Shown here: positions 23,048 through 30,770 of the stretch, one piece after another
Layout: the number at the start of each line of letters is the position of its first letter
How positions within the stretch are numbered: the stretch's first letter is position 1
NCBI RefSeq assembly: GCF_030161255.1
Contig: NZ_BSPX01000013.1
Location: 1 to 64,000 of the forward strand
Origin: Zoogloea oryzae
Lineage (GTDB): Bacteria > Pseudomonadota > Gammaproteobacteria > Burkholderiales > Rhodocyclaceae
Length of the DNA stretch: 64,000 nt
Direction of reading: 5' to 3'
Translations under genes and position numbers: made by a program
Notes under the pieces: model-generated
What the model was told of the DNA's origin: nothing
The model's database searches: none
What the model saw: the letters and a program-made list of their open reading frames with translations, nothing else

Positions 23048-23264
23048 CCATCACTCCCGAGTCTGGCCGGCTTGCCGGCACAGACCATCGATCAACCTGA
23101 CCAGTCCTTTCGGACCAGCATCAAAGGGCGACAACGCCCTCGCTGGAAGCAGACCAGTCTTTACAAGATGTTAAACCGTGCAAAGGCTTGTCCATGCTCA
23201 AATCCGCGTTCCCGCCCAACTTCCTGCAGCCGCGTGTGAAATAGTCCCGGTTGCCACTGAATTC

Positions 23265-24092
23265 ATGACTAAAGTTATAGCCCTCATTGCCGCCGCCACA
23301 TCGCTGATCGCCAATGCCCACGCCGGGTTCCGGCCCGAAGCGGTGCCCGGCGGTGTCGCCGAGATCCATGTCGCCCCGGCCGGCTCGCCGCGCCCCGAAG
23401 TGCGCTTCGGCGGGCGCCCGGTGCTCCTCCAGCAACAGCGCGACGGCTGGCACGCGCTGGTCGGCCTGTCCCTCGACACCCCGGTCGGCGACCAGACCCT
23501 CGAAGTCGGCCCCGAAGGCCAGGCCCGCAGCCTGAGCTTTCCGGTGATGCCCAAGGCCTATCCGGTCCAGAAGCTCACCATCAAGAACCCCAAGATGGTC
23601 ACCCCCGACCCCGCCGACGTGGCCCGCATCGACGCCGAACGCAAGCGCCAGCTGGACATCCGCAGCCAGTTCCGCGACGTGCCGGTGCCCCGCGCCGACC
23701 TCACCCTGCCTGCCGAAGGCCGCCTGTCGAGCCGCTTCGGCCTGCGCCGGGTATTCAACGGCGAACCCCGCGCGCCCCACACCGGGCTCGACGTGGCGGT
23801 GCCCACCGGCACCCCCATCCGCGCCCCCGCCGACGGCGTCGTCACGCTGGTGGACGACCTCTACTTCAACGGCAAGACGGTCTTCGTGGACCACGGCCAG
23901 GGCTTCGTCACGATGGTCTGCCACCTCAGCGACACCACCGTGACGCCCGGCCAGCCGGTGCGCCGGGGCGAGGTGCTGGGGCAGTCGGGCATGAGCGGCC
24001 GCGCCACCGGCCCGCACCTGCACTGGAGCGTCTATCTCAACGGCGCGGCGGTGGACCCGGCGCTCTTCATCACCCCGCCGCCAGCGCGTTGA
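23265..24092 (+). CDS. Secreted M23-family peptidase (LytM-like)
   Basis: This 275-residue protein has a signal peptide (MTKVIALIAAATSLIANAHA) and an N-terminal beta-rich region. The C-terminal peptidase domain (about 165-275) shows RRVFNGEPRAPHTGLDVAVP, which carries the first zinc ligands H and D, and GPHLHWSVYLNG with the HxH motif. All zinc ligands are present, so it should be an active endopeptidase on peptidoglycan cross-links in the periplasm. The ATG at 23265 is chosen because the signal peptide begins there. Its 3' end overlaps the convergent tcdA gene by 23 bp. Confidence 0.85.
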   Translation: MTKVIALIAAATSLIANAHAGFRPEAVPGGVAEIHVAPAGSPRPEVRFGGRPVLLQQQRDGWHALVGLSLDTPVGDQTLEVGPEGQARSLSFPVMPKAYPVQKLTIKNPKMVTPDPADVARIDAERKRQLDIRSQFRDVPVPRADLTLPAEGRLSSRFGLRRVFNGEPRAPHTGLDVAVPTGTPIRAPADGVVTLVDDLYFNGKTVFVDHGQGFVTMVCHLSDTTVTPGQPVRRGEVLGQSGMSGRATGPHLHWSVYLNGAAVDPALFITPPPAR

Positions 24093-24855
24093 TCGCCCGC
24101 GCCGCGGCAAACATCCCGACGCAGGCCGTCACCGTGACGATCGAGCCAAAGCCGGCGCAGTTGAGGCCGGCCGGGCCCGTGGCGGGCAGCTCGCAGGCCG
24201 CCTCCGGCGCGGGGTAGCGCAGCGGCTCGGTGGAGAACACCGCCTCCACGCCAAATTTCTTCTTCGGGTCGCGGGTGAAACCGTGGCCCTTGCGCAGCTG
24301 CCCGCGCACCTTGGCGAGCAGCGGGTCCTGAATCGTCCGCGAAAGATCATCCACGCGGATCTGGGTCGGGTCGATCTGCCCGCCGGCCGCGCCGCAGGTC
24401 ACCACCGGCACACCCGCGCCGCGGCAGAAGGCGATCATCGCCACCTTCACCCGCACCGAATCGATGGCGTCGATCACGTAGTCGAAGCCCGCGCCCAGCA
24501 GTTCGGCGCAGTTGTCGGTGGTCACGAAATCATCCACCACCGCCACCTGGCAGGCCGGGTTGTAGCCGGCGATCCGCTCGCGCATCGCGTCCACCTTGGC
24601 CTGGCCGAGGGTCGCGTCGCTGGCGTGGATCTGGCGGTTGATGTTCGACTCCGCCACGTGGTCCAGGTCGATCAGCGTGAGCCGGCCCACGCCGCTGCGG
24701 GCCAGCGCCTCCACCGCCCACGAACCCACCCCGCCGATGCCCACCACGCACACATGCGCCGCCGCCAGCCGGACCCGGCCGGCATCGCCGTAGAGTCGGG
24801 CAAGGCCGCCAAAGCGACGGGCGTCGTCGGGCGCGGAGAGATCGGGGTTTTCCAT
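24070..24855 (-). CDS. tcdA: tRNA threonylcarbamoyladenosine dehydratase
   Basis: This 261-residue ThiF/E1-like enzyme has an ATP-binding GIGGVGSWAVEALARSG segment (about 39-55) and LIDLDHVAESNINRQ (about 61-75). It also carries DAIDSVRVKVAMI, and TCGAAGGQIDP in place of the ubiquitin-E1 Cys region. This pattern is specific to TcdA (CsdL/YgdL), which cyclises t6A37 of tRNAs using ATP. A hydrophobic C-terminal helix (IVTVTACVGMFAAARAI) is also typical. The gene is monocistronic and convergent with the M23 peptidase. Confidence 0.88.
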   Translation of the reverse strand: MENPDLSAPDDARRFGGLARLYGDAGRVRLAAAHVCVVGIGGVGSWAVEALARSGVGRLTLIDLDHVAESNINRQIHASDATLGQAKVDAMRERIAGYNPACQVAVVDDFVTTDNCAELLGAGFDYVIDAIDSVRVKVAMIAFCRGAGVPVVTCGAAGGQIDPTQIRVDDLSRTIQDPLLAKVRGQLRKGHGFTRDPKKKFGVEAVFSTEPLRYPAPEAACELPATGPAGLNCAGFGSIVTVTACVGMFAAARAINALAAG

Positions 24856-24941
24856 GGCGGCAGAACGGAAGGGCGGAACGAGCGCGCAAATATACCCGAG
24901 CGGGCGATAATCACGCCCGCCTTCCCAACGCGCCCATCGCC

Positions 24942-25598
24942 ATGCCCCGCTACAGCCACATCCTGTTCGACCTCGACGGCACCCTCATCGACTCCGCCCC
25001 GGCCATCCTCGCCAGCTTCCGCGACGCCTTCGCCCGCGCCGGCCTGACGCCGGTCATCCCCATCGACGACAGCATCATCGGCCCGCCGCTCACCGAAACC
25101 CTGCAGCTGCTCGCCGGAAGCACCGACGCGGCGCTCATCGACCGCCTCGCCGACGGCTTCAAGGCCAGCTACGACACCGAAGGCTACAAGGCCACCGCCC
25201 CCTACGCTGGCGTCGGCGAGATGCTCGCCAGCCTCAAGGCGGCCGGCTTCAGCCTCGCCATCGCCACCAACAAGCGCATCCACCCCACCCGGCTGATCCT
25301 CGATCACCTGGGCTGGCTGGGGCATTTCGACCACATCTACGCCCTCGACCTGTTCTCGCCGCGCCTGCCCCACAAGGCGGCGATGATCGGACGGCTGCTG
25401 GCCGATCACGAGATCCCGGTGGCCACCTCGATCTACATCGGCGACCGCAGCGAGGACGGCGAATCCGCCGACGCCAACCAGCTGCCCTTCCTCGCCGCCA
25501 CCTGGGGCTACGGCAGCATCGCGCCCGAAGAAATGCCGCCCCACTGGCGCGCGGTGGGCACGCCGGACGCCATGCTGGCGGCGCTGCTCGCGGACTGA
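24942..25598 (+). CDS. HAD-family hydrolase, phosphoglycolate-phosphatase-like
   Basis: This 218-residue HAD phosphatase has motif I FDLDGTLIDS (about 9-18), motif II IATNK (about 107-111), motif III Lys in LPHKAAMIG and motif IV YIGDRSEDGESA. The helical cap between motifs I and II is of the Gph/PGMB type. Substrate is uncertain; 2-phosphoglycolate is one possibility and would fit a phosphoribulokinase-bearing genome, but no specificity residue proves it. It is divergent from tcdA with an 86-bp gap. Confidence 0.8.
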   Translation: MPRYSHILFDLDGTLIDSAPAILASFRDAFARAGLTPVIPIDDSIIGPPLTETLQLLAGSTDAALIDRLADGFKASYDTEGYKATAPYAGVGEMLASLKAAGFSLAIATNKRIHPTRLILDHLGWLGHFDHIYALDLFSPRLPHKAAMIGRLLADHEIPVATSIYIGDRSEDGESADANQLPFLAATWGYGSIAPEEMPPHWRAVGTPDAMLAALLAD

Positions 25599-25643
25599 AT
25601 CCGAATAGCATTACCGGCGGAGATTCGCTAGACTTGCATGCTT

Positions 25644-25657
25644 TGCAAATATTTGCA
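25644..25657. promoter_or_regulatory. 14-bp perfect palindrome upstream of a secreted-protein gene
   Basis: TGCAAATATTTGCA is a perfect palindrome ending 19 bases before the ATG at 25677. Its place and AT-rich centre suit an operator or part of a promoter; no regulator can be named. Confidence 0.4.
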
Positions 25658-25676
25658 GATTCCAGTGCAGCTCACG

Positions 25677-26258
25677 ATGACCCGCTTCAGACTCGACCGC
25701 CCCGCCTCCGCGCTCCTCGCCACCCTGCTCCTCGGCCTCGTGGCCAGTGATCCCGCCGACGCCCGGCGCGTCGGCGGCGGTCGCAGCAGCGGCATGAGCC
25801 GCTCGACCAGCATCACCGAGGCCCCGCTGCGCCCCGTCGCCGTGCGCAGCACCACCATCCAGGGCGCCAGCGCCCAGGCCGTGCCGGCCACCGCCACCCA
25901 CCTCCCGATTCAGGAAATCGGCCGGGAAAGCGCGCTCCTGATCCGCCGCGCCAACCTCGAAGCCCGGCAACAAGAGCGGCTCGAGGCGGCCAACCGGCGC
26001 ATCGGCGGCGGCGAGGCCGCAGTCCCCGTCAATGGCGCCGCCGACGCGCTCGCGCCGGTCGCCAGCCTCCCCGTGCAGGTGCCCACCGCCGCCCTGCCCA
26101 CGGTCCGCACCCTGCGCAACGCCGAGTCCGGGTTCAACCACTTCACGGCCCTGCCGGTGGTGGCCAGCGCCTGCGAGATCAAGCCGGTGATGCGCGACGA
26201 CGACTACATCGCCTGCGGCGCCAATCCCCCCGAATCCCCCATGGGCAACCGGCGCTGA
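25677..26258 (+). CDS. Hypothetical secreted protein
   Basis: This 193-residue protein has an N-terminal signal peptide (FRLDRPASALLATLLLGLVA, with a likely cleavage near DPADA). A Gly/Arg/Ser run follows (RRVGGGRSSGMSRS), then a helical stretch rich in Arg/Glu (about 80-105). Two Cys occur near the C-terminus (SACEIKP, YIACGA) and could form a disulfide. No known domain is recognised. The ATG at 25677 is preferred over 25638 because it gives a proper signal peptide. It appears monocistronic. Confidence 0.6.
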   Translation: MTRFRLDRPASALLATLLLGLVASDPADARRVGGGRSSGMSRSTSITEAPLRPVAVRSTTIQGASAQAVPATATHLPIQEIGRESALLIRRANLEARQQERLEAANRRIGGGEAAVPVNGAADALAPVASLPVQVPTAALPTVRTLRNAESGFNHFTALPVVASACEIKPVMRDDDYIACGANPPESPMGNRR

Positions 26259-26357
26259 TCCCACGCCGGAAGAATAACCCCCTCTTTTCCCCCCTGTTCC
26301 GCCCTAAGCCCTTCCACCGCCACGCATAACATCGTCCCCATCCTTCATGGAGCGACG

Positions 26358-27134
26358 ATGAAAGCCGTGATTCTCGCGGGTGGCCTCGGCACCCGCATCA
26401 GCGAAGAGACCGTCAACCGCCCGAAGCCGATGATCGGCATCGGCGGTCGGCCCATTCTCTGGCACATCATGAAGATCTACTCGGCCCACGGCATTCACGA
26501 CTTCGTGATCTGCTGCGGCTACATGGGCTACGTGATCAAGGAGTACTTCGCCAACTACTTCCTGCACATGTCGGACGTCACCTTCGACATGACCCACAAC
26601 CGCATGGAGATCCACGAGCGCCACGCCGAACCGTGGCGCGTCACCCTGGTGGATACCGGCGACAGCACCCAGACTGGCGGCCGCCTCGCCCGGGTGCGCC
26701 AGTACGTGCAGGACGAAGACGCCTTCTGCTTCACCTACGGCGACGGCGTGGCCGACATCGACGTCAGCGCCGAGATCGCCTTTCACAAGGCCCACGGCAA
26801 GCTCGCCACGGTAGCCGCGGTGCAGCCCCCGGGCCGCTTCGGCGCCCTCAAGATCGCAAGCGGTGGCTGCGTCAGCGCCTTTGTCGAGAAGCCCCTGGGC
26901 GACGGCGGCTTCATCAATGGCGGCTTCTTCGTGCTGTCGCCCAAGGTGCTCGACTACATCAACGATGGCGACCAAACCATCTTCGAAGGCCCGGTGCTCG
27001 CCCAGCTCATCGCCAGAAAGCAGCTTGCCGCCTTCCAGCACACCGGTTTCTGGCGCCCGATGGACACCCTGCGCGACAAGACCCTCCTCGAAGAACTCTG
27101 GCAGAGCGGCGAGGCGCCATGGAAAACCTGGTGA
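26358..27134 (+). CDS. rfbF: Glucose-1-phosphate cytidylyltransferase
   Basis: This 258-residue nucleotidyltransferase has the N-terminal signature KAVILAGGLGTRI (2-14) and RPKPMIGIGGRPILWHIM (about 22-39). Further family segments are FCFTYGDGVADID and VEKPLGDGGFINGGFFV. It makes CDP-glucose from CTP and glucose-1-phosphate, the first step towards CDP-3,6-dideoxyhexoses. Length is normal (RfbF/DdhA about 257). It opens the nine-gene glycan operon and overlaps rfbG by 16 bp. Confidence 0.92.
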   Translation: MKAVILAGGLGTRISEETVNRPKPMIGIGGRPILWHIMKIYSAHGIHDFVICCGYMGYVIKEYFANYFLHMSDVTFDMTHNRMEIHERHAEPWRVTLVDTGDSTQTGGRLARVRQYVQDEDAFCFTYGDGVADIDVSAEIAFHKAHGKLATVAAVQPPGRFGALKIASGGCVSAFVEKPLGDGGFINGGFFVLSPKVLDYINDGDQTIFEGPVLAQLIARKQLAAFQHTGFWRPMDTLRDKTLLEELWQSGEAPWKTW

Positions 27135-28186
27135 ACGCCGCCTTCTGGCGCGGCCGGCGGGTTTTCGTCACCGGCCACACCGGCTTCAAGGGTGGCTGGC
27201 TCGCCCTGTGGCTGCAGGAAATGGGCGCGGAGGTCCACGGCTTCGCCCTCGCCCCGGCCACCGACCCGGCCCTCTTCGACGTGGCCGCCGTCGGCCGCGG
27301 CATGCACTCCACCATCGGCGACGTGCGCGACTACCCGGCGCTCCTCGCGGCAATGCAGGCCGCCCGGCCCGAGATCGTCCTCCACCTGGCCGCCCAGCCG
27401 CTGGTGCCGCTGTCCTACGAAACCCCGGTGGACACCTTCGCCACCAACGCCATGGGCACCGTCCATCTGCTCGAGGCCTGCCGCCACGTGGCCGGCATCC
27501 GGGCGATCGTGGTGGTCAGCAGCGACAAGTGCTACGAGAACCGCGAGCAGCTCTGGGGCTACCGCGAGACCGACCCGATGGGCGGCCACGACCCTTACTC
27601 CGCCAGCAAGGGTTGCACCGAACTGATCGTCGCCAGCTACCGGCGTTCGTTCCTCGCCGCGGCGGGCATTCCGCTCGCCAGCGCCCGCGCCGGCAACGTG
27701 ATCGGCGGCGGCGACTGGACACCCAGCCGGCTGGTGCCCGACGTGCTCGCCGCCTTCACCGCCGGGCAGCCCGTCACCCTGCGCAGCCCCGGCGCGATCC
27801 GCCCCTGGCAGCACGTGCTCGAACCGCTCTCCGGCTATCTGCAGCTCGCCGAACGCCTCGTGAATGACGGCGCCGCCTTCGCCGACGGCTGGAACTTCGG
27901 CCCCGACGAAACCGACGCCCGCAGCGTCGCCTGGGTCGTGCAGCAGCTCGCCGAAGGCTGGGGCCCGGCCGCCCACTGGGCCAGCGCCGCCACGCCCCAG
28001 GTGCACGAGGCCCACACCCTCAAGCTCGACTGCACCAAGGCCCGCGTCCGCCTGGGCTGGCGCCCCCACTGGCGGGCCGACGAAGCCGTGGCGCGCAGCC
28101 TCGCCTGGTATCAAGCCTGGCAGAACGGCGCCGACATGCACCGCTACACCCTCGACGAAATCGCCGCCTTCGGAAGCACCCCATGA
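27119..28186 (+). CDS. rfbG: CDP-glucose 4,6-dehydratase
   Basis: This 355-residue short-chain dehydrogenase/reductase starts at the ATG inside the rfbF tail. VFVTGHTGFKGGWLALWL (about 14-31) is the NAD-binding Gly motif in the form typical of RfbG/DdhB. The catalytic YxxxK lies in DPYSASKGCTEL, and VVVSSDKCYEN supplies the Ser/Asp region. It converts CDP-glucose to CDP-4-keto-6-deoxyglucose. The gene overlaps both neighbours (16 bp with rfbF, 4 bp with rfbH), a mark of translational coupling. Confidence 0.92.
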   Translation: MENLVNAAFWRGRRVFVTGHTGFKGGWLALWLQEMGAEVHGFALAPATDPALFDVAAVGRGMHSTIGDVRDYPALLAAMQAARPEIVLHLAAQPLVPLSYETPVDTFATNAMGTVHLLEACRHVAGIRAIVVVSSDKCYENREQLWGYRETDPMGGHDPYSASKGCTELIVASYRRSFLAAAGIPLASARAGNVIGGGDWTPSRLVPDVLAAFTAGQPVTLRSPGAIRPWQHVLEPLSGYLQLAERLVNDGAAFADGWNFGPDETDARSVAWVVQQLAEGWGPAAHWASAATPQVHEAHTLKLDCTKARVRLGWRPHWRADEAVARSLAWYQAWQNGADMHRYTLDEIAAFGSTP

Positions 28187-29556
28187 GCATCATCCGCCAG
28201 ACCCTCACCCCCGGCGCCGACGGCAGCCTGCAGCTGGATCTCTCCGCCCACCCCGAGCTCGCCGGGCAGGAACTCGAAGTCATCGTCCGCCCCGCCCGCG
28301 CCGCCGCCACGCCCCGCGACTGGCGCCCGGGCATCGACCCGGTGCCGCCCTCCGGCAAGGTGGTCGGCGATCCCGAGAAGGACGCGATGATCGACGCGGC
28401 CCTCGACGCCTGGCTCACCACCGGCCGCTTCAACGACGCCTTCGAGGCGCGCCTTGCGGAGTTCGTCGGCACCGCCTACGCGCTCACCGTCAATTCCGGC
28501 TCGTCGGCCAATCTGGTGGCCTTCTCCACCCTCACCTCACCCAAGCTGGGTGAGCGGGCCATCCAGCCCGGCGACGAGGTCATCACCGTCGCCGCCGGCT
28601 TTCCCACCACCGTCAATCCGATCATCCAGAACGGCGCGGTGCCGGTGTTCGTCGACGCCACCCTGCCCGGCTACAACATCGACGTGGGCATGCTCGAAGC
28701 CGCGCTCTCGCCGCGCACCAAGGCGGTGATGATCGCCCACACCCTCGGCAACCCCTTCGACCTCACCGCCGTGTGCGCCTTCTGCGAAGCCCACGGCCTG
28801 TGGCTGGTGGAAGACTGCTGCGACGCCCTCGGCTCCACCTGGAAGGGCCGCAAGGTCGGCACCTTCGGGCACCTGGCCACCCTGTCGTTCTACCCCGCCC
28901 ACCACATCACCATGGGCGAAGGCGGCGCGGTGCTCACCAGCGACCCGAGCCTGCGCCAGATCGCCGAATCCTTCCGCGACTGGGGCCGCGACTGCTGGTG
29001 CAAGCCCGGATGCGACAACACCTGCGGCAAGCGCTTCGGCTGGCAGCTGGGCAGCCTCCCGCCGGGCTACGACCACAAGTACACCTACAGCCACATTGGC
29101 TACAACCTCAAGATCACCGACATGCAGGCCGCCTGCGGGCTGGCCCAGCTCAATCGGCTCGAAGGCTTCATCGCCGCCCGCAAGCGCAACTTCGCGCGGC
29201 TCACCGATGCGCTCGCCGACGCGCGGGATCTCCTCGTGCTGCCCGAAGCCACGCCCGGCAGCGATCCGTCGTGGTTCGGCTATCCGATCACCCTGCGCCC
29301 GGAGGCCGGCGTCAATCGCGTCGATCTGCTGCAATACCTCGACCAGCACAAGATCGGCACCCGCCTGCTGTTTGCCGGCAACCTCGTCCGCCAGCCCTCG
29401 ATGGCCGGACGCAACTTCCGCGTCGTCGGCGAGCTGCCGGTGGCCGACCGCATCATGCGGGACACCTTCTGGATCGGCGTGTGGCCGGGGCTCACCAGTG
29501 CACAGCTCGACTACACCGCCGAAATGATCCGCCGCTTCATCGGCGTCGATTTCTGA
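28183..29556 (+). CDS. rfbH: CDP-6-deoxy-4-keto-glucose 3-dehydrase (RfbH/DdhC, E1)
   Basis: This 457-residue enzyme belongs to the PLP/[2Fe-2S] E1 group that removes the C3 hydroxyl. His240/His241 in SFYPAHHITMGEGG stand where aminotransferases carry the PLP lysine, the change that makes E1 a dehydrase. Cys271, Cys273, Cys277 and Cys281 (CWCKPGCDNTC) form the iron-sulfur site. The first 45 or so residues look unlike the usual helical RfbH N-terminus and read like a short beta segment (GADGSLQLDL). E1 needs a reductase partner (DdhD/E3), which is not in this window. The start overlaps rfbG by 4 bp. Confidence 0.92.
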   Translation: MSIIRQTLTPGADGSLQLDLSAHPELAGQELEVIVRPARAAATPRDWRPGIDPVPPSGKVVGDPEKDAMIDAALDAWLTTGRFNDAFEARLAEFVGTAYALTVNSGSSANLVAFSTLTSPKLGERAIQPGDEVITVAAGFPTTVNPIIQNGAVPVFVDATLPGYNIDVGMLEAALSPRTKAVMIAHTLGNPFDLTAVCAFCEAHGLWLVEDCCDALGSTWKGRKVGTFGHLATLSFYPAHHITMGEGGAVLTSDPSLRQIAESFRDWGRDCWCKPGCDNTCGKRFGWQLGSLPPGYDHKYTYSHIGYNLKITDMQAACGLAQLNRLEGFIAARKRNFARLTDALADARDLLVLPEATPGSDPSWFGYPITLRPEAGVNRVDLLQYLDQHKIGTRLLFAGNLVRQPSMAGRNFRVVGELPVADRIMRDTFWIGVWPGLTSAQLDYTAEMIRRFIGVDF

Positions 29557-29570
29557 GCGCCCACGTCGCC

Positions 29571-30770
29571 ATGGTCGTCAGCAGCCACCGCGCCTGCCCC
29601 TTGTGCGGCAACCCCACGCCGGACGAACTGGGCTGGATACACCTTCCCCAGATCAGCGGCTCGCCGCTTCCGGATGGCTACCGGCTGGTGGCCTGCACAC
29701 CTTGCGATTTCGCCTACGCGGACACCCCGGCGCCCCAGTCTGCGTACGACACCTATTACCGGACCCAGGCCAAGTACGGCGGCCCAACCGGTACAGGCGG
29801 GGGGATCGACGCGGCGGATCGGCAGCGCCTGGACGAGCTCGCCGACCGCCTGACGGCCTGGCTTCCCCGGCACGACGCGCGCGTCCTCGACATTGGCTGC
29901 GGTGCGGGCGGACTGTTGCAGACCCTGCAACGGCGAGGCCACACCCACGCCGAAGGCATCGACCCCGATCCCGCCGCCGCCCAGGCGGCCCGCCAACGTG
30001 GCCTGACCGTGCACACCGGGCTTGCCGCCGAAACGCCCACGGTACTGGCGGGGCGGCAATTCGACCTCATCGTGATGTCGCATGTCGCCGAGCATCTGCG
30101 CGACTTCGACGCGTTCGATCATCTGCCCGCACTACTCGCCCCCGGTGGCACGCTCTACGTGGAAGTCCCCGATCCCCGACACTATCGCTGCGGCGAACGG
30201 CCGCCGTTGTATTACGTCGATAGCGAGCACATCAACCACTTCAGCCCCCACGCCCTCGCCCGGCTGTTCTCGCGGATGGGCCTCCTGCCCCGCGGCTTCA
30301 CGGAGCCCCCCCTCACCCTCGCCGACGGCACGTCCTATCCGGCCCTGGCCGGCATTGCCGGCGCGGCGACTGGCGACACGGGCGCCGCGCCGGCGCCAGA
30401 CATGCTGCCCCGCCTGCGGGACTATCTCGCCGACAGCCTGCGGCGGACCGCATCAGCGTGGCGCATTGCGCCCCCCCTTGGCCCCGGCCCGGTGCTGGTC
30501 TGGGGCGCCGGCTCGTGGGCCCAGCGCCTCACCGGACAGGGCGCCATCCCGATTCAGCAAGTCTGCGCCTTCCTCGACAACGCCCCCAACAAGCAGGGCC
30601 TCACTTTCGCTGGCAAACCCATCGTCTCCCCCGCCGAGGGACTAAGTCGTCACCCGGACGCGCAAGTTCTTGTCTGCGTTGCCGTAAACCCGACTCAGAT
30701 CGCGGCAGAGCTGCAACGCCTCGAACCGGGCAACCCTCGTATCCCGCACTTCATCACCGACCGAGCATGA
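29571..30770 (+). CDS. SAM-dependent sugar methyltransferase with zinc-ribbon N-terminus
   Basis: This 399-residue protein has an N-terminal CPLC...CTPC zinc-binding region (about 9-45) and a class I methyltransferase core. Motif I is VLDIGCGAGGLLQTL (about 104-118), and MSHVAEHLRDF (about 168-178) is typical of the Methyltransf_11/12 type. The C-terminal domain has a Rossmann-like VWGAGSWAQRL. This three-part layout is that of sugar C-methyltransferases (TylC3/NovU-like), which act on NDP-4-keto sugars. The likely target is an intermediate of the CDP-sugar pathway encoded here. It overlaps the next gene by 4 bp. Confidence 0.8.
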   Translation: MVVSSHRACPLCGNPTPDELGWIHLPQISGSPLPDGYRLVACTPCDFAYADTPAPQSAYDTYYRTQAKYGGPTGTGGGIDAADRQRLDELADRLTAWLPRHDARVLDIGCGAGGLLQTLQRRGHTHAEGIDPDPAAAQAARQRGLTVHTGLAAETPTVLAGRQFDLIVMSHVAEHLRDFDAFDHLPALLAPGGTLYVEVPDPRHYRCGERPPLYYVDSEHINHFSPHALARLFSRMGLLPRGFTEPPLTLADGTSYPALAGIAGAATGDTGAAPAPDMLPRLRDYLADSLRRTASAWRIAPPLGPGPVLVWGAGSWAQRLTGQGAIPIQQVCAFLDNAPNKQGLTFAGKPIVSPAEGLSRHPDAQVLVCVAVNPTQIAAELQRLEPGNPRIPHFITDRA

